Source: Sabulicella glaciei
GTDB taxonomy: Bacteria; Pseudomonadota; Alphaproteobacteria; Acetobacterales; Acetobacteraceae
DNA length: 64,000 bases
Reading direction: 5' to 3'
NCBI RefSeq assembly: GCF_026183895.1
Contig: NZ_JAPFQI010000019.1
Coordinates: forward strand, 1-64,000
Part shown: positions 46,581 to 54,517 of the stretch, piece by piece
Numbering within the stretch: the stretch's first letter is position 1
Layout of the letters: each line of letters opens with the position of its first letter
Position numbers and translations under genes: made by a program
Notes under the pieces: generated by a model
Seen by the model: the letters and a program-made list of their open reading frames with translations, nothing else
The model's database searches: none
Told to the model about the DNA's origin: nothing

Positions 46581-47462
46581 AAAAAAAGCGCTGCGGGCCG
46601 CTGAACAGGACCGGCCGGATGTCGCGGCCCACCGCTCTCAGTGGCGGGTGTGGCAGCGCTTCATGGACCCTGAGCGCTTCGTGTTCCTCGATGAAACCGG
46701 TGCCGCCACCAACATGGCTCGCCGCTACGGCTGGGGCCCGAGGGGCGAGCGCCTGGTCGATGCGGCGCCGCACGGCCACTGGCGCACCACCACCTTCGTG
46801 GCCGGGCTGCGCAGCACCGGACTCGTTGCGCCGCTGGTGCTGGATGGCCCGATGACGGGCCCGGCCTTTCGCGCCTATGTCGAGCAGTTCCTCGCGCCCG
46901 AACTTGCGAAAGGCGACGTGGTGGTGATGGACAACCTCGGCGCCCACAAGGTCGCCGGCATCGAGGCGGCGATCCGGTCTCGGGGCGCGAGCCTGCTCTA
47001 CCTGCCGCCCTATAGTCCGGACCTCAACCCAATTGAGCAGACCTTCGCCAAGCTCAAGGCCCTGCTCCGCAAAGCCGCCGCCCGCACACAAGAGGCTCTG
47101 TGGGCCACCATCGGCAACTTGCTCGGCCGCTTCAGCCCAAGCGAGTGTCGCAACTACCTTGAACACTCAGGCTATGCGTTCGAGTAACCCGAAAATGCTC
47201 TAGAGTAATGGCAAAAATCTAGCAGCCACGCCTCGGTTACAGCATCACGGTTGCACAGCAGAAATTTCCGTTTCATAGTTGCATCAGGAGTCCTTGCCGT
47301 CTTGGGGCATTAAGGAGATGTTACGCGACACGCAGCCACCAATCGAGTGATGGCAGATCTTTCTCATGGCAAGAATCTCATCGGGAAAGCCACATCTTAT
47401 GGCCCGCAAAGCAACTCGGCGGTAATCATTTCCATCGATCAGAACAGAAGGTCTGGGAGAAA

Positions 47463-48578
47463 TTGTCCGCAATCATCGATATCAAGGATGAGTCTGGCTG
47501 CCCAGCTGCACGTTTCATAAACGCACTTGAACAGGGTTTTAAAGGCGCGGCAAGGAACTGCCTCGCTGACCAGAATTTCGACCCCAATTTTGGTGACGGT
47601 GCCGTTCTTCGGTCTACCATCAAACTTGGCTACCTCGATCTCATTGATGACGTTCTTTCCAAGGGCGCCAATCCGAACCTCGCTTGCCCGGATCGTCGAA
47701 CGGCACTCTTTTTCGCTTTAGAAAACGAATACTTCGATGTGGCCGAAACGTTGCTGCGAAATGGCGCCGAGATCTCAGCGCGCGACAAATTCGGATGGAC
47801 ACCTTTGATTTGGGCTTCTATAAAAGGTTACCCTCGTATCGTAGAATTTCTGGTGGAGAAAGGCGCCGACCTCCATATCTGCAGCGAAGACGGCTGGAAT
47901 GCTTTAACCGGGGCCTTTTTTAAACAGCACCAGTTCATCGTCGACTATCTGACGAAACATGGCGCAAGGTTCGGACGAAAGTATAAAGAAGCCGCCTTGC
48001 TGTCCGCCTACCAGTATGGAGCCTACCATGTAGTGCGCCAGCTGATCCAGGACGGTGTAAATGTGAACATTGGCAGCTCCGATGGCGAGCCATTGCTCAT
48101 TTCTGTGCTTCATCGTGGTGATGCCGACATCCTCCAGCTCCTTCTGGACGCCGGAGCAGACATGAACATGAGGGATAAGGAAGGAAACCCGGCTCTGCTA
48201 AGCGCGATTCACCGCGCCCAGTACAGATTGGCTTCAACGTTAGTCCAAAGCGGAGCATCCGTTAACGTGAAAGGCCCGTACTGGGCTCCAATCCATATCG
48301 CTGCGGAACGCGGACAGCTGGAACTCTGCCGTATATTGCTTGCAGCCGGGGCTGCCGTCGACCAGTTGGGCCACGATGGGCATACCGCACTGATGCGGGC
48401 CTGCCAGCAGAAGCACCTTGACGTGGTTGAACTGCTTCTAAGCCAAGGAGCCGACCCCAATTTGAGACAGAAAGAAGAAAAAAGCAGCTTGGCTTTGGCT
48501 GGATACGGCTTCCGCACTCTGTCTGATCATCAAAACAGTATAATTCGTTTGTTGATGGAAAGGGGAGCTAAGCCCTGA
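47463..48578 (+). CDS. Ankyrin-repeat protein
   Basis: 371 residues from TTG 47463 with GGGAG just upstream. About nine ankyrin repeats, for example DKFGWTPLIWASIKGYPRIVEFLVEKGAD and GHDGHTALMRACQQKHLDVVELLLSQGAD. No signal peptide or other domain. Base composition is lower in GC than the chromosome, consistent with transfer. The next gene begins within 20 bases on the same strand, so the two probably form a pair; the ankyrin stack may bind or regulate the small downstream protein. Confidence 0.85.
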   Translation: MSAIIDIKDESGCPAARFINALEQGFKGAARNCLADQNFDPNFGDGAVLRSTIKLGYLDLIDDVLSKGANPNLACPDRRTALFFALENEYFDVAETLLRNGAEISARDKFGWTPLIWASIKGYPRIVEFLVEKGADLHICSEDGWNALTGAFFKQHQFIVDYLTKHGARFGRKYKEAALLSAYQYGAYHVVRQLIQDGVNVNIGSSDGEPLLISVLHRGDADILQLLLDAGADMNMRDKEGNPALLSAIHRAQYRLASTLVQSGASVNVKGPYWAPIHIAAERGQLELCRILLAAGAAVDQLGHDGHTALMRACQQKHLDVVELLLSQGADPNLRQKEEKSSLALAGYGFRTLSDHQNSIIRLLMERGAKP

Positions 48579-48595
48579 ACATTTCACAAACGGAT

Positions 48596-49084
48596 GTGTT
48601 CGACTCGGTGCGGCGCGGTTATAGCGCGCTAGAAAAATCGTCTCCTGAAGAAATTGCCGCCTATTTTGAAGCGGTCGATTCGGGAGCTGTCCGCGGACAT
48701 ATAAACAATATCAAGGGCATTCTTTTCGAGCAGGAATATGTCGAAGCCTTGGAAGCGGCGGGCACACACGCCGCCATGTTCGAAGCCACCAACCATCCGG
48801 TGACCGACATCATGGTTTTCGGCGGGCTCAACGATGTTTCGGAAATTCAACTTAAGGCTACGGACAGCGTCAGCTACGTGACATCGGCAGTGAATGAGCA
48901 TCCAGAAATCCTCTTTGCGGTGACCTCCGAGGTCGCGACAAAGATCGGCGATGCTGTGGTGGTCAACACTGGGATTGAAAACTCGGCGTTGGAGCAGGCA
49001 ATTGAAGAAGCGCTGTTCGCTGAAGCCGTCAACCCATTCAGTGCCCTATCTGCCCTTAGGTTTCTTATTGGTATTCCGTTTTAG
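48596..49084 (+). CDS. Small protein with possible D-QxK nuclease motif
   Basis: 162 residues from GTG 48596; CTG 48575, overlapping the ankyrin stop and seven bases after GGGGAG, is a possible non-standard start. No family recognised. The core GILFEQEYVEAL, ATNHPVTDIMVFGG and DVSEIQLKATDS gives an E...D...QxK order like Mrr-type PD-(D/E)XK nucleases. The C-terminus (FSALSALRFLIGIPF) is hydrophobic. Nuclease, effector or phage-derived protein are all possible; the motif reading is tentative. Confidence 0.5.
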   Translation: MFDSVRRGYSALEKSSPEEIAAYFEAVDSGAVRGHINNIKGILFEQEYVEALEAAGTHAAMFEATNHPVTDIMVFGGLNDVSEIQLKATDSVSYVTSAVNEHPEILFAVTSEVATKIGDAVVVNTGIENSALEQAIEEALFAEAVNPFSALSALRFLIGIPF

Positions 49085-49189
49085 GCGCTTATTTCCTACC
49101 TGAGGCAGCGCTGCGCAGTCAGCAACAGCCAGTCCTGCCCCGAACCTGGGGACGACGAACAAGCCCCGCATGTGATGGTGTGGCGCGCA

Positions 49190-49999
49190 TCAATTCCGGT
49201 TCAACCCGAACTGATCCCGCGTGAGCAGGATCTGCTTCCAATATGCCTCACGCCTAAGGATGACTTCGTCTGCAGTGCCGACTGGCCGGTGTTCCAACAG
49301 TGCAAACCGGAAAGCCTGGCGAATGTAGGCCAGGCTTGGCTCTGCTGCGAGTTTTCGCAGTTCAACACTGCCGCCATGGCCTGTCGCAGCGTAGCTGCAC
49401 CACCGAGACCAGATTCCATTATCACCGTAAGCGGAGCCGACGTAGCGCAGGCCCGTCATCGTGTCGGTGATTAGATAGATGCCCTTTACGCTCTCAAGCG
49501 CTGCTTTCCAATCCGGGCGGCCATTGCGGACCAGCGTTTCCAGTTCCTCAAAGCCCAAGTCGATTTCATCGAACCCTGGAAAAGCTCGTCCAGAATAGGG
49601 TTCGCGAAGAATCTCTAGAACCGTGAGATCGGCGTGGTGATTTTCGAAGTTCACACGTGTGCTGCGATTCCGATACGAAGAGCCGAGCTTGAGGCGCCCA
49701 ATGAAGCCTGCGCCCTCGCCTGCCAGCTCTACCTCGTAGCGATCAGGGTGGCGACCAAGCACGCGAAACACGCCGCCAAAAAGCCAAGTGTCAGGTTCAT
49801 GGTAGAACTGCATTAAGGAGAAGATGAGTGGGCGGTTGAAATCGTCCCGGGCAGGCCGATGCTCCTGCCATTTCTGCCATTCCGAACGGCTCCGCGCCCA
49901 GGCCTCGAGCGGCTGGTTTATTCGATTCCAACGCGCAAAGTGCAGCTTGAAGGTGGCTGGAGCAGCGATAGGCCATATTTCTGCAAGGCGAATGGTCAT
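49190..49999 (-). CDS. GIY-YIG nuclease family protein (fourth gene of operon)
   Basis: 269 residues. The C-terminal GIY-YIG domain: GIY at 173-175, YVG at 186-188, Arg199 in GIWSRW and a Glu in RREAYWKQ near 252. The N-terminal 165 residues are a distinct domain (DDFNRPLIFSLMQFY, YEVELAGEGAGFIGRLKLG) seen with GIY-YIG in other predicted nucleases. Expected to cut DNA or RNA with a single metal. Start overlaps the methyltransferase stop (ATGA), last of a four-gene coupled operon. Confidence 0.78.
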   Translation of the reverse strand: MTIRLAEIWPIAAPATFKLHFARWNRINQPLEAWARSRSEWQKWQEHRPARDDFNRPLIFSLMQFYHEPDTWLFGGVFRVLGRHPDRYEVELAGEGAGFIGRLKLGSSYRNRSTRVNFENHHADLTVLEILREPYSGRAFPGFDEIDLGFEELETLVRNGRPDWKAALESVKGIYLITDTMTGLRYVGSAYGDNGIWSRWCSYAATGHGGSVELRKLAAEPSLAYIRQAFRFALLEHRPVGTADEVILRREAYWKQILLTRDQFGLNRN

Positions 50000-50640
50000 G
50001 GAACTACGGCCTGTACTGAGACGGGAGAGCTAACCACGCAGGTGCGCTTCGCTATGGCATTGATCCACCGCTCGCCAGAACGGCCCGGGCGTACGTCTCC
50101 GGTGGTCCAGATCTCTGTCAGCGCGAGGCTAGTCCCATGAAGGGCTGCACCCATGGTCTCCTCGGTGTGGTTTACGAAGTGGCGCCCAGCTATCTCGCGC
50201 TCGCCCTTGCCGAGCTTAAAAGACAGGTACAAGGCGCCCCACGGCCGAAGTGCCGATGCAAGCCGCTTTGCGACTGCTGAAAACTCAGCTTTCGGGACGT
50301 GCAGCAGCGAGGCGCAGGCCCAGATCCCATCGAACTCCTCCCGCCACGCCACGTCCTCGAAGCGCATCTGCAGAACCTCGGCCCGCCCCGCGACCCACTG
50401 CTTCGCAAGCCGCACCATCTCGGCTGAAGCATCGAATGCTAGCACCGTGAATCCACGCTCGACGAAGGCCACCGAGTCGCGCCCAACTCCACAGCCGGCA
50501 TCAAGGATCCTGCCTCCCTTCGGCACATGCCGGAGGAACCGCTCGTGGAGCGCCGCCATGTCCAAGCTGCCAGTGTCTGCGGCGAAGCGCTTTGCGTTCC
50601 GGTCATAGTAAGCGACTGAGTCCACGCCGCACTCAGCCAT
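49996..50640 (-). CDS. Class I SAM-dependent methyltransferase
   Basis: 214 residues from ATG 50640. SAM motif I GGRILDAGCGVGRDSVAF, an acidic loop in VLAFDASAEMV, motif near FDGIWACASLLHV, and a C-terminal IWTTGDVRPGRSGERWINAI. There is no NPPY/DPPY or PC motif of DNA methylases, so it resembles small-molecule or protein methyltransferases rather than a restriction-modification methylase. It overlaps both neighbours (eight bases with the HNH gene, four with the GIY-YIG gene). Confidence 0.85.
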   Translation of the reverse strand: MAECGVDSVAYYDRNAKRFAADTGSLDMAALHERFLRHVPKGGRILDAGCGVGRDSVAFVERGFTVLAFDASAEMVRLAKQWVAGRAEVLQMRFEDVAWREEFDGIWACASLLHVPKAEFSAVAKRLASALRPWGALYLSFKLGKGEREIAGRHFVNHTEETMGAALHGTSLALTEIWTTGDVRPGRSGERWINAIAKRTCVVSSPVSVQAVVP

Positions 50641-51655
50641 CGGCGGCCGCCCCCTCCGGCTCCCATTGGTGCACGAGGGCATCGAGCGCAATGCGCTGGC
50701 GCGCCCGAAGGAATGACGCGCGCGCGTCGGCGTCCACGCCCGTCTGCAGCATGACGGTTTCCCGCAGGGGGTGGTGGCTGTCCACGAGCCAGTTGTTGCG
50801 TTCGTGCAAGCGCGCGATCAGCTTCGGCGAGGGTACGCCTGCGAACTTGCCGCGCTCGCCGCGGTTGCAGCCGCGGCAGGCGAGCACGAGGTTCCAGACG
50901 CAATCGGCGTCCGGCATCTCGCCCCGCTCCTTCAGAACCCATGGGAAGAAGTGGTCTACTTCGGTTGCGGTGAGCGGCACCTCCGCCCGGCAATAAAAGC
51001 AGCGCCCGCGCTGATAGCCGTTCAGCGCGCCCCGGACGCGGGTCAGGCTCGTGCGCCGGATCCCGCGATCGGCCTCGACGAACAGCAGGTCCTGCGCAGC
51101 GTCGGCCTGCACTGCGACACCGGCCCGGGGCAGATCGAGTTGCCAGGCAGTCTCCACCAGCCGCCAGCGCGCTTCGGCCTCGTCGGCGAGCCCGAGACCC
51201 TGCACGGAGCCGGCGAGCCGCCGCAGGTCGTCGGTCAGGCGGATAGCGCCACCTCCGCCGCGGTTCCCTCCTCTCTCATCCTCGAAAAAGCGAACCGGGA
51301 CCGGCCCGCTGCCGACCACGTGGAAGGCATCGATCACGTTGACAAAGCCGAGTCGCGCCGTGGTTCCCACCAGCGCCTCTTCAGACAGCTCGCCGCGGTT
51401 GAAAGCGCGACACGCGTCCAGGAACTTGCTCGAGCGGGAGGTGGTCTGCTTATCGGTGAGCGTCAGGTGCTCGCACAGGTGCCGGGCGAACGGGGCAGCG
51501 AGTTCCTCCAGCGGCACACGATCGTCGTCGCGCTCGGTCAGCCCAAGCAAAGTCTTGGCGAGGGCAAACTTGTAGGAGGCCACGTTGCGGCCAAACAGGA
51601 CGACGGCGCGCCAGTTGGCGTCGAGCGTCGGGGCCTTCGCCAGGAAGTCAGTCAC
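50633..51655 (-). CDS. HNH endonuclease domain protein
   Basis: 340 residues from GTG 51655, whose GTGA overlaps the upstream stop. The N-terminal 220 residues are of unknown fold (LDANWRAVVLFGRNVASYKFALAK). The HNH domain shows CFYCRAEVPLTATEVDHFFPW, then NLVLACRGCNRGERGK: two CxxC pairs, the DH pair and catalytic Asn. It should cleave DNA. Second gene of the operon; the N-terminal domain may sense or bind a target. Confidence 0.85.
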   Translation of the reverse strand: MTDFLAKAPTLDANWRAVVLFGRNVASYKFALAKTLLGLTERDDDRVPLEELAAPFARHLCEHLTLTDKQTTSRSSKFLDACRAFNRGELSEEALVGTTARLGFVNVIDAFHVVGSGPVPVRFFEDERGGNRGGGGAIRLTDDLRRLAGSVQGLGLADEAEARWRLVETAWQLDLPRAGVAVQADAAQDLLFVEADRGIRRTSLTRVRGALNGYQRGRCFYCRAEVPLTATEVDHFFPWVLKERGEMPDADCVWNLVLACRGCNRGERGKFAGVPSPKLIARLHERNNWLVDSHHPLRETVMLQTGVDADARASFLRARQRIALDALVHQWEPEGAAADG

Positions 51656-52173
51656 TCCGCCGTCTCCCTGGCCGCGTTGGTCGGTCGGCGTGGCCGTAGG
51701 CTGTACTGGGCGAGCGGCGCCCGACCGGACCACCAAAAGTGCCAGCCGAGGAGATCGCTTTCGAGCTCCCGCAGGACGTGCCTCGGTGTCCCTTGGGGCA
51801 GCGGCGAGTACGCGAGCCAGGGCTCCCGAACCGGCCAAGGCGCGGCAGCGTGAGTTGCGGCCCGCGCCGGCAGGGACGAGGTCTTCCCGATATAGACAGG
51901 CTCCTCAATGTCACGATCGTGGACGCAGTAGGCGGCAGATCCGGTTGTCAGCGACCGTGCCTCGGTGAGCCGCGCCGGCTGCCACCAGGCTGCCTGGAGC
52001 GGCCCCGCCTCGCCGTGCAGGGCCAGCCGGGAGACCGCGAAGTCTATCCTGGCGCCGCCTTCGGACAGCGGCATCGCCCTTCGGCTCGGGCCAAGGCGGT
52101 GGGCGCTTTGCGAGATCACTGCAGTCTCGCGCTCGCCATTCTTCCCCGCACGCACAAGCCAGAGCTGGGTCAA
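51652..52173 (-). CDS. Predicted GIY-YIG-like protein with Mrr-N-like start (first gene of operon)
   Basis: 173 residues. The N-terminus TQLWLVRAGKNGERET resembles the opening of Mrr-type and other defence-island proteins. The rest fits a GIY-YIG pattern: AAYCVHDRDIEEPVYIGKTSSLPAR with conserved Tyr, YIG and Arg, and RELESDLLGWHF with the Glu. The exact GIY triplet is replaced (AYC), so catalysis is uncertain. First gene of a four-gene overlapping operon. Confidence 0.6.
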   Translation of the reverse strand: MTQLWLVRAGKNGERETAVISQSAHRLGPSRRAMPLSEGGARIDFAVSRLALHGEAGPLQAAWWQPARLTEARSLTTGSAAYCVHDRDIEEPVYIGKTSSLPARAATHAAAPWPVREPWLAYSPLPQGTPRHVLRELESDLLGWHFWWSGRAPLAQYSLRPRRPTNAARETAE

Positions 52174-52214
52174 AACCTACTCCTTCCTGCTAGCGTGGGC
52201 TGTACACGTTCCGA

Positions 52215-52559
52215 TCAGACGGCGAAATCATCCTTGCTCTTTCCCTGAGCCTCGAGCTCAGTCAGCCAGCCGGGCTTGCGACCCTTGCCCGACCACGTCA
52301 GGCCGCCAGGACCGCGATACCTTGGGTCACGAGCCTTCCCGGCATCGCTGCGCGGCTTGCGAGCTTTCCCAACAGCAGGTTGGCCACTCAGGACTTCCTG
52401 AAGGCTCAGGCCCAAAGCCTCAGCCCGCTTGATCATCTCCTGGACGAGCGCAGCCTTAGCCTCTTCCTTCTTGCTCTCCAGCATAGCGGTGGCCTCGTTA
52501 ATCAACGTGACCAGTTCTTCAGCTGACATCGCATCGAGATTCATCTTGTTGCTGGTCAT
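52215..52559 (-). CDS. H-NS family nucleoid protein
   Basis: 114 residues from ATG 52559. The N-terminal coiled-coil oligomerisation part (LDAMSAEELVTLINEATAMLESKKEEAKAAL) leads through a basic linker (KARKPRSDAGKARDP) to the H-NS DNA-binding core RYRGPGGLTWSGKGRKPGWL. It binds AT-rich DNA in the minor groove and silences foreign genes. It lies 41 bases upstream of the operon start and is probably transcribed toward it, so it might regulate the island. Confidence 0.88.
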   Translation of the reverse strand: MTSNKMNLDAMSAEELVTLINEATAMLESKKEEAKAALVQEMIKRAEALGLSLQEVLSGQPAVGKARKPRSDAGKARDPRYRGPGGLTWSGKGRKPGWLTELEAQGKSKDDFAV

Positions 52560-52938
52560 GGCACGACTCCATTCACACACAATTTGGTTGCTGGCTAATC
52601 GCATTGCTGCCGGTTGGCAACGAACGCCGGTAAAGCGGAAATAGTCATGCATCGCGGGTTGACTAGAGCCGTTTCAGGTTGGTTAGACCCGCACCGGAGG
52701 ACAGCGGCGGCGAGGTGGCTGGCTCAACGATCCTTCCGAGGACCGGCGCGGCCCTACTGAACCCGTCAAACCCGGAAATCCTCTAAGTCCTGAACCGGGC
52801 GCCGCGCTTCGCATGAGCGGCCTTTATCGCTCGGCAGTGACCTTTGCGTACTTCCCCTATTGGCGCGAGTGGCGCACAGAAATCGTCGGCCAGCACTGGC
52901 CTACCTACCCAAAGCAAGCCTGACGCCGCGGCCCGAGC
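52560..52938. other. Intergenic region upstream of H-NS gene
   Basis: About 380 bases without a supported gene. A 36-codon frame at 52813 (MSGLYRSAVTFAYFPYWREW) lacks a ribosome binding site. The H-NS promoter probably lies here. Confidence 0.35.
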
Positions 52939-53502
52939 TTAGGCGTTAACGGAACTCATGAAGTACACTGGCTTGACCCTGGCGCGCTTGCCCAACCAAA
53001 TTAGGTTCGCTGATCCCCGATGGGCGTCGTATTCTACGATGTCGGGCCATCCCGCGCTGGGACGAGGTAGATCCTTGTAATCTCCAGTCTCGGTGTTGTA
53101 GTGCCACCACCGATTCACAACGATACAAGACTTGTCCGGAGCTCCGGACCTTTTCTTCTGGTTCAAAAGAGGGCTGAGAAAGCGGACCAAAGCCCACTCC
53201 ACACTATTGGCATGTGGCTCTGTCTTCCTCTTGCGTCCTGGAATTGCCGGAACCGACACCTCTCCCAACCAAATTTTACCGCCGCCGATTGTCCCAAGCT
53301 TGTGGTGGGACGAACCTACGCGTGTGGCGACGTTTTTGCTCAGGCCGACATACAAAAGTTTTCTCGGTCCGCGTGTACCTTTGACCATGTGCCCGACTGC
53401 GGCGTAGAGACCTTTAAGGTCCCATTCACGAGCTTTCGTGACTGCTTCCGACTTCGAATACGGGCCATACCAGTCAACCACGGTCGCGATGTTGTCAGAC
53501 AC
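52939..53502 (-). CDS. GIY-YIG nuclease family protein (stand-alone)
   Basis: 187 residues. GLYAAVGHMVKGTRGPRKLLYVGLSKNVATRV carries the GIY-like (GLY) and YVG motifs with a following Arg; HHKL, IWLGEVSVP and SVEWALVRFLSPLLNQKKRSG give the Glu and the conserved N-x-KK end. The N-terminus (TVVDWYGPYSKSEAVTKARE) is short. Predicted nuclease. Not overlapping other genes. Third GIY-YIG-type gene within 4.5 kb, clearly different from the two in the operon. Confidence 0.75.
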   Translation of the reverse strand: MSDNIATVVDWYGPYSKSEAVTKAREWDLKGLYAAVGHMVKGTRGPRKLLYVGLSKNVATRVGSSHHKLGTIGGGKIWLGEVSVPAIPGRKRKTEPHANSVEWALVRFLSPLLNQKKRSGAPDKSCIVVNRWWHYNTETGDYKDLPRPSAGWPDIVEYDAHRGSANLIWLGKRARVKPVYFMSSVNA

Positions 53503-53594
53503 GTCGTCTCCTTTTCCAGACGGTTCGGGAAACTTTGCTCAGAAGAAGAGTGTCAGCGTCAGGAGCCGCACAAAAATTGAATGCATTATAGACT

Positions 53595-53621
53595 GGCCGC
53601 CTGCACGTATCGCAGGCGGCC
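53595..53621 (-). terminator. Hairpin after DUF5648-repeat gene
   Basis: Perfect 10-bp stem GGCCGCCTGC/GCAGGCGGCC with 7-base loop, 17 bases past the stop of the repeat protein on the minus strand. An ATTTTTG run follows further downstream. Good rho-independent-like candidate. Confidence 0.6.
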
Positions 53622-53638
53622 GCTCGCCCTTAATACAG

Positions 53639-54517
53639 CTAGCCGAAGAGTTCGTCTGCGATGCGCGTGGGCGCATAGAAGGCGATGCCCTCGTCGCGGT
53701 AGACCGGCAAGGTCGCGCGCACATTGGCCGCCTCTACCTCAGAGGAGGTGAACAGGTGCCCACCGGCCTGGGTATGGAAGAAGCGATAAATGGGTGCCAG
53801 TCCCTCGCCCGCAGTGGCTGACATATGGAAGCCCACGCCCTCGTCCCGATAGTGCGGCAGGTTCGCGCGCACGGCATCCGCTTCGACAGCTGAAGTGGTA
53901 AACAAGTGCCCACCGGCCTGGGTGTGAAAGAAGCGAAACACTGGTACTGCGTTGGCCACACTGGCGTCGGCAGTGAGGAAGGCAACGCCCTCATCCCGAT
54001 AGTGCGGCAGGTTCGCTCGCACGCTGGCTGCCTCTACGGCCGAGGTTGTGAAGAGATGTCCCCCCGCTTGGGTATGAAAGAAGCGGAAGGTCACGCCGTC
54101 GTCGTTCAAAATGGTAAAGGTTGCTCGTGCAACCGGCGGCACACCAGAGAAAGGATCGAGATTGCTGACATAAAAAGAAATAGCGAATTGCTCGTCGCGC
54201 TCTCTAACATTGTCGGCGTTGAGGAGTATCTGATTGCCAGATCCACCCGCATTCGTTCCAAAGCCAGACAACGCGAATTGATTGGCCGGCTCTCCGCCAA
54301 TTTTGTTCGAAAAAAATATGTTCCAGAAGTCGCTGGTTTGTCCGGTTACTGGCTCAATTTGCCAGAAGAAGCTTCTGTAGACCGGATTAATCTGGATGAT
54401 GTCAAATTGAACGCTTGCACCCGACCCGGCGGACCGATCAGAAAGCGTTCCTTCGTATATCGACGATCCAAAACTTGAACGAATTATGTACTTACCATTA
54501 TTGCTTATTTCTTGCAT
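53639..54517 (-). CDS. Protein with three DUF5648 repeats and Calx-beta-like segment
   Basis: 292 residues. The N-terminal half is beta-rich and ends in a Calx-beta-like strand RATFTILNDD. The C-terminal half has three near-identical units of about 49 residues, each beginning FRFFHTQAGGHLFTTS or a close form and containing LPHYRDEGV, typical of DUF5648. Such units occur in secreted or surface proteins. No signal peptide is visible, so type I secretion or loss of the N-terminus are options. Lower-GC DNA than the chromosome. Confidence 0.78.
   Translation of the reverse strand: MQEISNNGKYIIRSSFGSSIYEGTLSDRSAGSGASVQFDIIQINPVYRSFFWQIEPVTGQTSDFWNIFFSNKIGGEPANQFALSGFGTNAGGSGNQILLNADNVRERDEQFAISFYVSNLDPFSGVPPVARATFTILNDDGVTFRFFHTQAGGHLFTTSAVEAASVRANLPHYRDEGVAFLTADASVANAVPVFRFFHTQAGGHLFTTSAVEADAVRANLPHYRDEGVGFHMSATAGEGLAPIYRFFHTQAGGHLFTSSEVEAANVRATLPVYRDEGIAFYAPTRIADELFG

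Larger units (their letters stand above)
44569..47187 (+). pseudogene. IS630 transposase, interrupted
   Basis: The left part (44569-44914) encodes the helix-turn-helix half: LSPDLRRRLVRAVEAGSSAREAARRF and LRRLGLSHKK. The right part (from about 46582) resumes with ALRAAEQDRPDVAAH and carries the DDE core: ERFVFLDETGA, VVVMDNLGAHK and LPPYSPDLNPIEQTFAKLK. Both parts join in frame as LSHKKKALRAAEQ if the target duplication is five bases. Not functional while the second IS is present. Confidence 0.85.
44500..47200 (+). mobile_element. IS630-family element, split by a second IS
   Basis: Ends share the inverted repeat GAGCATTTTCG (44500-44510) and CGAAAATGCTC (47190-47200), each flanked by TA (44498-44499 and 47201-47202), the hallmark TA target duplication of IS630. 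Removing the nested element and its target repeat leaves about 1.03 kb, normal for the family. Confidence 0.85.

Noticed and set aside
47284-47472. Minus-strand 62-codon frame
   Set aside because: No motif or start signal; it overlaps the start of the ankyrin gene.
49996-50640. DNA methyltransferase of a restriction-modification system
   Set aside because: No NPPY/DPPY or Pro-Cys motif; the SAM-binding pattern fits small-molecule or protein methyltransferases.
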